A DNA stretch of 64,000 bases from Collinsella provencensis (GTDB lineage Bacteria; Actinomycetota; Coriobacteriia; Coriobacteriales; Coriobacteriaceae). Within the stretch, counting starts at the first letter, position 1, and the number at the start of each line of letters is the position of its first letter. The DNA is taken from the NCBI RefSeq assembly GCF_900199705.1, contig NZ_LT904908.1:379694-443693 (forward strand), read 5' to 3'. Of the stretch, positions 16,896 to 25,460 are shown one piece after another. Made by a program: the position numbers and the translations under genes. The notes under the pieces are model-generated. The model did no database searches. It was not told the origin of the DNA and worked only from the letters and a program-made list of their open reading frames with translations.

Positions 16896-17912
16896 TCATT
16901 CTGAAGCGGAAAGTGTGTCAAAACTTCCCTGATTCGCCACGTCGGTCTCAATCTCGTCAAGCAGCGCCATGAACTCCTCGTAGGTCGTACAACGTACCAC
17001 GCGCCCCCGCCATGTAGCGGCATGGGGCATGCCTTTGAGATACCACGTCGCAAACGTGCGGGCACGCGCCATGAACGGCTGCGTGCTGTGCAGTAGCCCC
17101 AAATGCTCGCGAAGGGCCTCAAGACGCTCGAGTGGTGCATGCTCGGGCACCGGCACGCCATCAAGCGCACAGGCTCGTGCGTCACCGAACACCCAGGGAT
17201 TCCCATACGTTCCACGCGCGATGAACACGGCATCCGCAGATGTGGTCTGCAACATACGCACGGCATCATCGGCCGAAAACACGTCGCCCGACCCGATAAC
17301 CGGCACCGAAATGCGGGATGCCACCTCGTCGATAACCGACCAATCGGCAGATCCAGCATACAACTGGCTCGCCGTACGGCCATGTACTGCAACCGCACTT
17401 GCCCCCGCTTGTTCCATGCGTGCAGCGAACTCAGCAGCCGTGTTATCGCACGCCGCGTACCCCTTACGGATCTTCACGGTTACGGGCACCTGCGCTTCGT
17501 GCACTGCCGCGCACACGATGTCCTCCGCAAGTTCGGGCGTCTTCATGAGCGCGGACCCCTCGCCTTTGGTAACGACCTTGCGCGCGGGACACGCCATATT
17601 TATGTCGATAAGGAAAAGCTTGTCCCCCACCCGCTCTTGCACAGCATTAACCGCTCCGGCGAACTGCTCGGGTTTGGAGCCGAACAGCTGCACGCAAATC
17701 TGCGGCTCCTCGGGCTCGGGTTCAACAAGGACCCACGTTTTGGCACTCTTATAGGCAAGCCCAGCCACACTCACCATCTCGGTATAGGCAAGCTCCGCGC
17801 CGCGACGACGGCACATGATGCGATACGCCGCGTCGGTAACCCCCGCCATGGGCGCCATCAGAAACGGCTGGCGGGCGAATTGTTCTCGTAATGCTTCTGA
17901 GCGATTGTGCAT
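16896..17912 (-). CDS. dus: tRNA-dihydrouridine synthase (DusB family)
   Basis: FMN enzyme that reduces uridines in the tRNA D-loop. The TIM-barrel start FLMAPMAGVTDAAYR, the DINMACPARKV segment with the catalytic cysteine, KIRKGY and VHGRTASQLY are all diagnostic. The ATG at 17912 lies eight bases after AAAGGA; a GTG two codons upstream is too close. The C-terminal helical RNA-binding domain is present. Complex repeat element D fills the gap to lepA. Confidence 0.93.
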   Translation of the reverse strand: MHNRSEALREQFARQPFLMAPMAGVTDAAYRIMCRRRGAELAYTEMVSVAGLAYKSAKTWVLVEPEPEEPQICVQLFGSKPEQFAGAVNAVQERVGDKLFLIDINMACPARKVVTKGEGSALMKTPELAEDIVCAAVHEAQVPVTVKIRKGYAACDNTAAEFAARMEQAGASAVAVHGRTASQLYAGSADWSVIDEVASRISVPVIGSGDVFSADDAVRMLQTTSADAVFIARGTYGNPWVFGDARACALDGVPVPEHAPLERLEALREHLGLLHSTQPFMARARTFATWYLKGMPHAATWRGRVVRCTTYEEFMALLDEIETDVANQGSFDTLSASE

Positions 17913-17943
17913 GCTCACAGTCCTTTAATTGATCACATACCTG

Positions 17944-18083
17944 AGTTTCTCAAGCGCCGCAGATTGGCTCCCATTTGAAAACAACTTCGGCTTTTCCAGG
18001 TACCGCAGATTGGCGTGAAAGAGGAGCGACGCGTACTAAGATACGCGAGCGACGGTTTGAACGCCAAGATGCCGTACTTGAGG
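17944..18083. repeat. Nested hairpin element D between lepA and dus
   Basis: GTACCGCAGATTGGCGT (18000-18016) is an imperfect inverted repeat of 18061-18077 (three mismatches). Exactly at the midpoint is a perfect hairpin CGCGTA / TACGCG (18030-18047). A second copy of CCGCAGATTGGC lies at 17957-17968, flanked by CTCAAG, and could also pair with the right arm, which is followed by CTTGAG. The two pairings exclude each other. Confidence 0.65.
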
Positions 18084-18091
18084 AAACCAGA

Positions 18092-19909
18092 TCAGTCCTC
18101 GACTTTGAGGATGGCGAGGAACGCCTCCTGCGGCACCTCGACAGAGCCGATGGCCTTCATGCGCTTCTTGCCCTCTTTTTGCTTCTCAAGTAGCTTGCGT
18201 TTACGCGAAATGTCGCCGCCGTAGCACTTGGCTAGCACGTCCTTGCGATGCGCCTTCACCGTGGAACGCGCGATGATCTTGTTGCCGATGGCACCCTGAA
18301 TGGGAACCTCGAATTGCTGACGAGGGATGATCTCCTTGAGCTTGTCACACAGACTGCGCGCAAGCGCATATGCCTTGTCCTTGTGCACGATGAACGAAAG
18401 CGCATCCACCTCATCGCCCGAAAGCAGGATGTCGAGTTTGACAAGTTCGCTCACGCGATAGTCCGAGAATTCATAATCGAGTGACGCGTACCCCTTGGTA
18501 CGGCTCTTGAGCTGGTCGAAGAAATCAAGAATGAGCTCGGCGAGCGGCACGTCGAAATGCATTTCGACGGACTTCTGCGAAAGGTGAATCATGTCAGTCG
18601 TGATGCCGCGATGCTCGATGGCAAGCTGCATGACAGCGCCGGTATACTCGGGCGGAGCGATGACCTTTGCCTTGAGATACGGCTCCTCGATGTGCTCGAT
18701 ACGCGTGACATCGGGCAGGTCCTGCGGACTGCGGACGTCGATCATCTCGCCGTCCGTTTTGTACACGTGATAGTCAACGCTGGGACTCGTGGCAATGAGG
18801 TCGAGGTCAAACTCGCGCTCAAGGCGCTCCTTCACGACCTCCATGTGCAGCAAACCGAGGAAGCCAACACGGAAACCAAAGCCAAGTGCCACCGACGTCT
18901 CGGGCGTCCAGATAAGCGACGGGTCGTTGACGCGCAGTTTTTCAAGCGCGTCGCGCAGGTTCTCGTAATCCTTGTTATCGATCGGGAATAGGCCGGTATA
19001 CACCATCGGCTTGGCCTCACGGTAACCGGACAGCGGAGCATCGCAAGGATTGTCGCGGAACGTGAGCGTGTCACCCACATGCACCGCCTCAGGGTCCTTG
19101 AGACCCGTGACAACGTAGCCGACCTCTCCCACCGCAAGCACATCCACGGCAACCTCGGCGGGACGACGCACGCCGACGCCATCGACAAGGAAGTCCTCGC
19201 CGCCCTGCATCATGCGCAGCTGGTCGCCCTTCTTCACCGAGCCGTCGAACACGCGAACCGTAGCGACGACGCCGCGATACTCGTCAAAATAGGAATCGAG
19301 AATCAACGCCTTAAGCGGCTTGCTCGCATCGCCCTTCGGCGGAGAGATGAGGAACACAATCGACTCGAGCAGGTCATGGATGCCCTCACCCGTCTTGCCG
19401 GACACGCACACGGCGTCGTCGGCCGGGATGGCGAGCTCGTCCTCAATCTCGACTTTGACCTCTTCGGGATGGGCGGAAGGCAGGTCGATTTTGTTGATCG
19501 CGGGTACGATATCAAGATTAGCGTTCATGGCGAGATTCGCGTTGGAGACCGTCTGCGCCTCAACGCCCTGGGTAGCGTCAACCACGAGCACGGCGCCCTC
19601 GCATGCCGCCAGACTGCGGCTGACCTCGTAGGTAAAGTCGACATGGCCCGGCGTGTCAATGAGGTTGAACTGATAGGTCTCGCCATCGTCGGCGTCGTAC
19701 ATCACGCGCACAGCGTTGCTTTTGATGGTGATGCCGCGCTCGCGCTCGATATCCATGGTGTCGAGCAACTGCGACTCCATGTCGCGCTCCTCCACTGTTC
19801 TCGTGAGCTCGAGAATGCGGTCGGAGATGGTCGACTTGCCATGGTCGATATGAGCGACGATGGAGAAGTTCCTGATATGTGAAGTGTCAATCGTATCCAT
19901 GCGGGTCAT
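18092..19909 (-). CDS. lepA: Elongation factor 4 (LepA)
   Basis: Ribosome-bound GTPase that acts in back-translocation and 30S biogenesis. The G domain carries [17 protein letters not shown] and NKIDL, followed by EF-G-like domains and the LepA-specific C-terminal domain ([20 protein letters not shown]). The start is placed at ATG 19909 ([18 protein letters not shown]), with a weak TAGGT site; MDTIDTS nine bases later is an alternative. Repeat element B3 separates it from recN upstream. Confidence 0.95.
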   Translation of the reverse strand: MTRMDTIDTSHIRNFSIVAHIDHGKSTISDRILELTRTVEERDMESQLLDTMDIERERGITIKSNAVRVMYDADDGETYQFNLIDTPGHVDFTYEVSRSLAACEGAVLVVDATQGVEAQTVSNANLAMNANLDIVPAINKIDLPSAHPEEVKVEIEDELAIPADDAVCVSGKTGEGIHDLLESIVFLISPPKGDASKPLKALILDSYFDEYRGVVATVRVFDGSVKKGDQLRMMQGGEDFLVDGVGVRRPAEVAVDVLAVGEVGYVVTGLKDPEAVHVGDTLTFRDNPCDAPLSGYREAKPMVYTGLFPIDNKDYENLRDALEKLRVNDPSLIWTPETSVALGFGFRVGFLGLLHMEVVKERLEREFDLDLIATSPSVDYHVYKTDGEMIDVRSPQDLPDVTRIEHIEEPYLKAKVIAPPEYTGAVMQLAIEHRGITTDMIHLSQKSVEMHFDVPLAELILDFFDQLKSRTKGYASLDYEFSDYRVSELVKLDILLSGDEVDALSFIVHKDKAYALARSLCDKLKEIIPRQQFEVPIQGAIGNKIIARSTVKAHRKDVLAKCYGGDISRKRKLLEKQKEGKKRMKAIGSVEVPQEAFLAILKVED

Positions 19910-19955
19910 TGTACCTAAATTCTCGAAATAGGGTGCTCGCAAAGGTCTCTCTCGT

Positions 19956-20059
19956 CAGATGCCAACAAGACTCCGCGCTCGGTCAGTCCTGCGCAAGACG
20001 GAGCGTCCACTGGACGCTCCTTTGCGTGCGAAATCTACGCTGAGCCTTGTTGGTATCTG
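19956..20059. repeat. Structured element B3 (104 nt) between recN and lepA
   Basis: Outer stem CAGATGCCAACAAG (19956-19969) pairs with CTTGTTGGTATCTG (20046-20059), with one G-T pair. The central hairpin GGAGCGTCC / ACT / GGACGCTCC (20000-20020) lies at the midpoint, with a CGCAA / TTGCG inner stem around it. It shares the CAGTCCTGC box and loop context CCACTGG with B1 and B2, while all stems differ in sequence. Confidence 0.8.
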
Positions 20060-20096
20060 CCAAAACACCGTTAAGCACATTTCTCAACCAAAAGAC

Positions 20097-21728
20097 TTAT
20101 AACCGTCCGGCTTCTAACAACATCTGCCTTGCATGCGCCAGGCTCTCCTCGCTCGCATCACCGGAAAGCAAGCGGGCAATCTCGTTGACGCGATCTTCGC
20201 CCTCGACGAGCAGCAAGCTGGTCTCGGGCACATCGTCATCGGAACGGCGAACCACGTAGTGCGTCTCGCCCTGAACGGCAACCTGCGCCAAATGGGTCAC
20301 CACGATGACCTGGTGCGTACGCGCCAAGTCGGCGAGCACCGCAGCGAGCGAACGCGCCGTGGTTCCGCCCACACCGGCATCGACCTCGTCAAACACCAGC
20401 GTATCGGTTTGGTCGGACTCTCCCAGCGTCACCTTGCAGGCAAGCATGACACGTGAGAGCTCACCGCCGCTGGCGATGCGTTTGAGTGGACGCGGAGTAA
20501 GGCCCGAGCCGCTGCGATACAGCAGCTCGCAGGCACACGGCCCCTGCATCGTCCAGCGATCGCGCGGAAGGTCGCGGCTTTCCCACACAAGCTCGGCACG
20601 ACCCATCTCAAGACGGGCCATCTGCTTGCCGACCTCGCGGCAAAAACGCGGGGCAACGGCGTTGCGACGACGCATGAGCGTACGGGCGGCATCAGCGAGC
20701 ACAGCCTCGGCTTCATCGTGAGCGGCACGCGCCTTGGCAACATGTGCCTCGGCATCATTCACCAAACTCAACAGATCTTGGGCCTCCGCGCGACGTGCGA
20801 ACACGTCTTCCATGTGCGGACCCCACTGACGCAACAGTCCCTTGAACGCACTGAAGCGCTCTTGGGCAGCCGCGAGCTCGGCGGGGTCGAAATCAACCTC
20901 ATCGCGATAGCGAACCAAGTCGGCAGCAGTATCTTCGATGGAAATCGCGGCACCCGTCAGAACATCGGCAAACTCGGCGAGCTTGGCGTCTACACGTCCC
21001 ATGCGCGCGAGCTCGGCAATGGCGCTGTTAAGGGCGTCGAGCGTCCCATTCTCGCCCGAGAGCGATTCGGCGGCGTCGTTCGCGCAGGTTGCCAGCGACT
21101 CGGCATGCTCGGCTCGTGGCAGGCGCTCCGCAAGCTCCTCGTACTCGCCCGGTTGGGGGTCGACCTCATCGATGCGCTCGAGCGCAAAACGGGCTTCCTC
21201 AAGGCGGCTCCCCTGCGTGCGGCTCGCCTCCTCAACACGCGCGAGCTCGGCTTCCGCCTCGCGCGCATGGACGAGCGCCTCGCGATAGGCAGCCAACGCG
21301 TCGGCCACGTTCACTCCCGCCCATGCATCGACCATATCGATGTGCGAAGACGCATCCAGCAGGCGCTGATGCTCGTGCTGTCCGCACAAATCGATGAGCG
21401 GGCTCACGCGCTCGGAAAGCTCGCGCACGCTGGCGATGCCACCGTCAATCTTGATGCGCGAGCGCCCATCCGCGCCCAAACGACGGGTCACGACGAACCC
21501 ATCCTCATCATGCGCGCCCGCGAACAAACGACCGGAAACCAGCGCGCCGTCGCTCCCCTCGCGCACCGTGGAGGAATCCGCACGGGAGCCCATGAGCAGT
21601 TTAAGCGCGGAAAGCAACGCGGTTTTGCCCGCACCCGTCTCGCCCGTGAGCACCGTCAGACCCGCACAGGGGACCAAATCGGCCTCGCGGATGAGCGCGA
21701 TGTTCTCGACATGCAGTTCATCGATCAT
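20097..21728 (-). CDS. recN: DNA repair protein RecN
   Basis: SMC-like ATPase that holds broken DNA ends together during double-strand-break repair. Walker A GETGAGKT lies at about 29-36. The coiled-coil arms follow, then the C-terminal ASGGELSR signature and VFDEVDAG Walker B. Its 543 residues are full length. The first 11 nt overlap the 3' end of nadK, and it ends a compact run nusB-xseB-tlyA-nadK-recN, an order common in Gram-positive bacteria. Confidence 0.95.
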   Translation of the reverse strand: MIDELHVENIALIREADLVPCAGLTVLTGETGAGKTALLSALKLLMGSRADSSTVREGSDGALVSGRLFAGAHDEDGFVVTRRLGADGRSRIKIDGGIASVRELSERVSPLIDLCGQHEHQRLLDASSHIDMVDAWAGVNVADALAAYREALVHAREAEAELARVEEASRTQGSRLEEARFALERIDEVDPQPGEYEELAERLPRAEHAESLATCANDAAESLSGENGTLDALNSAIAELARMGRVDAKLAEFADVLTGAAISIEDTAADLVRYRDEVDFDPAELAAAQERFSAFKGLLRQWGPHMEDVFARRAEAQDLLSLVNDAEAHVAKARAAHDEAEAVLADAARTLMRRRNAVAPRFCREVGKQMARLEMGRAELVWESRDLPRDRWTMQGPCACELLYRSGSGLTPRPLKRIASGGELSRVMLACKVTLGESDQTDTLVFDEVDAGVGGTTARSLAAVLADLARTHQVIVVTHLAQVAVQGETHYVVRRSDDDVPETSLLLVEGEDRVNEIARLLSGDASEESLAHARQMLLEAGRL

Positions 21729-22578
21729 TGCGCACTCCGTAGAACACGCGGCTCACCGAGTTGTAAAAGCTCTCCGGGCCGTAATCGAGCAAGAGAATAT
21801 CCGCCTCGCCACGACGCGCGATGACGCGATCGATCTCGCCCTCACACGAGATGAACTGACCATCGAGCGCGATAGCCGGAACCGAGGGACGATCTTTGGA
21901 CATCTTGATTTCCACCACATCGGAAGGCGAAGTGAGGAAAGCACGCGCCTGGATAGTGTGCGGCGCCACCGGCACACACACCAGACCCGTGTAATCGGGG
22001 CTCACGATGGGTCCACCAGCAGAAAGCGCGTAACCCGTGGAACCCGTTGCCGTGGAGACCACCACACCGTCGCCACGCAGACGGTCGATATGGTGACCGG
22101 ATACGGTGATGTCAAACTCGACCATATCGGAAAGCGGACCACGCGTGACAGCGACATCGTTCAGCGCAAAGCCGTGGAGCGATTGCTCTTCTCCCGCACC
22201 GTCGAGGAAGATGACCTCGCAATCGAGCGTGGCACGGCGACTCACATGAAGCTCACCCGCCAGGGCATCGCTCACCACCGCGAGGATGTCCTTTTCCTGC
22301 GGGCTCGCCGCCGTCAAAAAGCCAAGATGACCATAGGAAAGACCCAGGATCGGAATCTCTCGATACCCCACGATGCGCGCCGCGCGCAGCAGGGTTCCGT
22401 CGCCCCCCAGCGAGATGACCAGACCGCAATCGCTCAAATCGGGTTCACTCACGATGCCCGAGCGCTGATCGGCTGCCCAAATGACCTCAAAGCCCTGACG
22501 CGTAAGCCACAGCTCAAGCGTTAAGCCACTCTGAACCGCCTCGTTCTTGTAGTAATTGGGGACGAGAAACACCTTCAT
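21718..22578 (-). CDS. nadK: NAD kinase
   Basis: Phosphorylates NAD to NADP with ATP. The GGDGT motif (SLGGDGTLLRAARI), the downstream NDVAVTRG and the TATGSTGYALSAGGP block of the family are intact in 286 residues. It overlaps tlyA by 4 nt at its start and recN by 11 nt at its end, so the three are likely translationally coupled. Confidence 0.95.
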   Translation of the reverse strand: MKVFLVPNYYKNEAVQSGLTLELWLTRQGFEVIWAADQRSGIVSEPDLSDCGLVISLGGDGTLLRAARIVGYREIPILGLSYGHLGFLTAASPQEKDILAVVSDALAGELHVSRRATLDCEVIFLDGAGEEQSLHGFALNDVAVTRGPLSDMVEFDITVSGHHIDRLRGDGVVVSTATGSTGYALSAGGPIVSPDYTGLVCVPVAPHTIQARAFLTSPSDVVEIKMSKDRPSVPAIALDGQFISCEGEIDRVIARRGEADILLLDYGPESFYNSVSRVFYGVRNDR

Positions 22579-23411
22579 AGCCGTGTCGCTTTCTCTGAAA
22601 TCTGAGTCGCATATTCAGCGAGTTTCAGCACCTGCTCCTCAAGGGCAGATGGTGAATCGAGCAGATGCGCTTCGTCACGTTGCCCGCGGACACCAAGTAA
22701 GAAGAACTCTCGATTGCCCTTCGCACCCGTAATGGGCGAAACGCACAGGTCAAGTGGAGCAAGACCGCTCGAGGCAAACAGCGTTACCGTATCGCGCAGC
22801 ACACGCGCATGAATTGCGGGGTCGCGCACGATGCCGCCCTCGCCCACTTCATGGGATTCGGCCTCAAACTGGGGCTTCACCAGCGTGAGAAACATGCCGT
22901 CCGGTCCTAGGATCTCCAGAACCGCAGGCAGGATGGTTCGGATGCTCGTGAAGGAAACATCGCAAACGGCCAAATCGCACGCGGCGGCAAACCCCTGCAC
23001 GGGCACATCGACGATGTTCGTACGTTCAAGCAACGTCACGCGTTCGTCGTTGCGAAGCGACCAGTCGAACTGCGCGCGCCCTACATCAACGGAAAGGACC
23101 GTCGCCGCACCGCGTTTGAGCAAGCAATCGGTAAAACCACCCGTAGAGCAGCCTACGTCAAGGCAATGCATACCCGACGGATTGACGCCAAACGCATCGA
23201 GTGCGCCCGCAAGCTTGAGCCCGCCGCGTCCCACATAGGGAATATGGCCTTTGACGTGCAATTCTATTCCTGGCTTTACTTTCATACCGGGAGACGTCAG
23301 GCGCTGACCGCCCGAAGAGACGAGACCTGCCATCAAGGTGCGCAGGGCATCCGCGCGGTCTGCGCAGATGCCCTGGGAAATCAGTTCATCATCAAGACGG
23401 ACGCGCGCCAT
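22575..23411 (-). CDS. tlyA: TlyA-family rRNA 2'-O-methyltransferase
   Basis: An N-terminal S4 RNA-binding domain (about 1-60) is followed by an FtsJ/RrmJ-type SAM-binding fold with CLDVGCSTGGFTDCLL and DVSFTSIRTILP. TlyA proteins methylate 16S and/or 23S rRNA cytidines and set capreomycin sensitivity in mycobacteria. Old annotations call them hemolysins; nothing here supports that. It sits between xseB and nadK in the conserved repair/translation run. Confidence 0.9.
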   Translation of the reverse strand: MARVRLDDELISQGICADRADALRTLMAGLVSSGGQRLTSPGMKVKPGIELHVKGHIPYVGRGGLKLAGALDAFGVNPSGMHCLDVGCSTGGFTDCLLKRGAATVLSVDVGRAQFDWSLRNDERVTLLERTNIVDVPVQGFAAACDLAVCDVSFTSIRTILPAVLEILGPDGMFLTLVKPQFEAESHEVGEGGIVRDPAIHARVLRDTVTLFASSGLAPLDLCVSPITGAKGNREFFLLGVRGQRDEAHLLDSPSALEEQVLKLAEYATQISEKATRL

Positions 23412-23420
23412 TGCGCGCCC

Positions 23421-23738
23421 CTATGCCTGTTGTTCGGCAGCCGAATCCTCGGCGCCCTGGCCGGCCTGAGCGACTGCATCCGCTTCATCCGACGAAACGT
23501 CGCCCTCCGATGCACCCTCGTCCGCAGCGTCCTGCGCGTCAACCTCACGCTCATCAAGCATTTCAGCCTCACGCGGCGAGAGCTCGAACGAATCGACCAT
23601 ATCGACCGCGCGCGAACCGAGCTCGATTGCCTCATCGAACAGATCGAGGCTGCGCTCGAGCGACGTGTCCTTAGAACGGACGGTCGTGATGATTTCGTCC
23701 AAACGAGCGGTGATGTCGTCGAACGTCCCCTCAGCCAC
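23421..23738 (-). CDS. xseB: Exodeoxyribonuclease VII small subunit with acidic tail
   Basis: Small subunit of ExoVII, which degrades single-stranded DNA. The first ~65 residues show the XseB helical hairpin (FDDITARLDEIITTVRS, SLERSLDLFDEAIELG). The rest, about 40 residues, is a low-complexity Ala/Asp/Glu tail longer than in typical 70-80 residue XseB proteins. The large subunit xseA is not adjacent and not in the window. Confidence 0.82.
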   Translation of the reverse strand: MAEGTFDDITARLDEIITTVRSKDTSLERSLDLFDEAIELGSRAVDMVDSFELSPREAEMLDEREVDAQDAADEGASEGDVSSDEADAVAQAGQGAEDSAAEQQA

Positions 23739-23740
23739 AG

Positions 23741-24361
23741 CTACTCCCCGTCCTCAACGTCGTACGGGTCAACGAAGATGCCCTCGAGGGAGCGCTCGTC
23801 ATCCAAGTAGGAACGGTAGTCGCTCTGCTCTTCTTCCTGGCGAGCGCGCAGCGGGTCGATCTCGAACCACAGAGCCGAAATGCACGCGGCTTCGCAGTCG
23901 TCTGCAGTTACAGTGCAGGCAACATGCTGGAGGCTCGGCAGATGGCGATCGCGCACGATGCGTCCGAGCACGCCATTCACAAAACCGGCGGAATCATCGG
24001 TGCCATACGCCTTGGCGATCTCGACCGCCTCGTTAATGACAACGGCGGCGTCAAGCGTGTCGGCAACCTGAAAATACAGCTCGTACACAGAGGCGCGCAG
24101 TAAGTTGCGGTCGGCCCCGGGCATGCGCTCCAGCGTCCAGTTGGTCGAAACAGCGCGCAGCGCAGAGTCGATGCGCTCGCGATTGGCCGCAACGCCGCGG
24201 GCGATTTCCACGGCATAGTCGGCAAGCGGACCCTTCGACAGAACGAAGTCGCCCGCCAGCACATCATCCACGGCCTCGCCGCGCATCTCCGCCTGGAACA
24301 GAATTTGCAAAGCTTGACTACGGGCAAGCGTGCGCCCGCGGTTAACCTTCAGTGACGCCAC
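23741..24361 (-). CDS. nusB: Transcription antitermination factor NusB
   Basis: Binds boxA RNA with S10 to promote rRNA antitermination. The helical NusB fold is seen in ARSQALQILFQAEM, NLLRASVYELYF and AVVINEAVEIAKAYG...GFVNGVLGRI. After the usual end near residue 145, a C-terminal extension of about 60 residues contains two nearby cysteines and an acidic end. Such an extension is unusual, but it is in frame and followed at once by xseB, so it is real sequence. It lies 3 nt after the Asp23 gene. Confidence 0.9.
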   Translation of the reverse strand: MASLKVNRGRTLARSQALQILFQAEMRGEAVDDVLAGDFVLSKGPLADYAVEIARGVAANRERIDSALRAVSTNWTLERMPGADRNLLRASVYELYFQVADTLDAAVVINEAVEIAKAYGTDDSAGFVNGVLGRIVRDRHLPSLQHVACTVTADDCEAACISALWFEIDPLRARQEEEQSDYRSYLDDERSLEGIFVDPYDVEDGE

Positions 24362-24364
24362 CGG

Positions 24365-24724
24365 CTACTCCTTGGGGAACACGAGGCTGTCAATACAAAC
24401 GTTCACGCACTCCACGTCAACGCCCACCTGTGCGTCGATGGCGTTCACCACGGACTCGCGCACGGACTCGGCGAGCTTCTTGAACGGATAGCCGAAGAAC
24501 ACCGTGAGGTGCACCGTCAGGCGAAGCTTGTCGTCAACGACCTCGGCCTCGACATCCTCGTAAACCGAGGTGGTCTTAGTGGAGAACATGGAGACGAGGT
24601 TGGTGGCAAGGTCCTTTACGCCCACCGATGCAACGCCCTCGACGCCCTCGACGGAACGCGCGACGATAGCGGCCAGCACCTCGGGTGCAATGCCGATGCC
24701 GGCAATAGTGATCTCTTGCGACAT
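24365..24724 (-). CDS. Asp23/Gls24 family envelope-stress protein
   Basis: Small DUF322 protein like B. subtilis YqhY, also encoded next to nusB and efp. The family has been linked to cell-envelope homeostasis and lipid metabolism; the exact role here is unknown. The 119-residue product has the typical alternating pattern ending in VRESVVNAIDAQVGVDVECVNV. The ATG at 24724 has AGGAG five bases upstream. Confidence 0.87.
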   Translation of the reverse strand: MSQEITIAGIGIAPEVLAAIVARSVEGVEGVASVGVKDLATNLVSMFSTKTTSVYEDVEAEVVDDKLRLTVHLTVFFGYPFKKLAESVRESVVNAIDAQVGVDVECVNVCIDSLVFPKE

Positions 24725-24786
24725 GCTCACTCCTAACAACGGTGAACGGATGAAGAAGGGTACGTGGAGTATTGTGTGCCCGGGGA

Positions 24787-25350
24787 TTAGAGGCGCTGAA
24801 CGAACTCGCCGGTGCGGGTGTCGACCTTGATGCGCTCGCCCTCGTTGAGGTACATGGGAACCATGACCTGAGCACCCGTGTCGATGGTGGCAGGCTTGGT
24901 GGCACCCTGAACGGTGTTGCCCTTGGCGCCGGGAACGGTCTCGATGACCTCAGCCTCAATGAACATGGGCGGGTTCACGCCGAGCAGCTCGGTGTCGGCG
25001 TAAAGAAGCTGGCAGGTGTCGTTCTCGCGCAGCCACTTGGCGTTGTCGCCAATGAACTCCTGGGACACGGGAATCTGCTCGTAGGTCTCCATGTCCATGA
25101 AGTAGTAGTTGTCACCGTCGTTGTAGAGGTACTGCATCTCGTTGGTGAGGAGCTGCACGCTCTCGAACTTGGAACCGGCGTTGCAGGTGTTCTCGACTAC
25201 GCGGCCCGTCTTGAGGTCGCGGGTCTTGTAGCGCACGAACGCGCCGCCCTTGCCCGGCTTGACATGCTGGAACTCGACGATGGAGTAGTACTTGTCCTTG
25301 ATCTTGAGACCCATGCCGTTCTTGAAATCAGCGGTAGTGATGGAAGCCAT
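24787..25350 (-). CDS. efp: Elongation factor P
   Basis: Relieves ribosome stalling at polyproline stretches. The three beta-barrel domains are complete in 187 residues. The tip loop reads VKPGKGGAF with Lys34 at the position that is modified in many bacteria; no modification genes are nearby. A likely -10 TATACT lies upstream of the gene, but no good -35 was found. Confidence 0.96.
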   Translation of the reverse strand: MASITTADFKNGMGLKIKDKYYSIVEFQHVKPGKGGAFVRYKTRDLKTGRVVENTCNAGSKFESVQLLTNEMQYLYNDGDNYYFMDMETYEQIPVSQEFIGDNAKWLRENDTCQLLYADTELLGVNPPMFIEAEVIETVPGAKGNTVQGATKPATIDTGAQVMVPMYLNEGERIKVDTRTGEFVQRL

Positions 25351-25460
25351 GGCTTACCTTTCCTCGTTGTTGTTGCGTAACTGTAGAAGTATAACCCACA
25401 AGCGCATGACATGCACTCTACCCAGCTGGATTCCACAGTGTGGAGGTTCCCACAGTTTAG

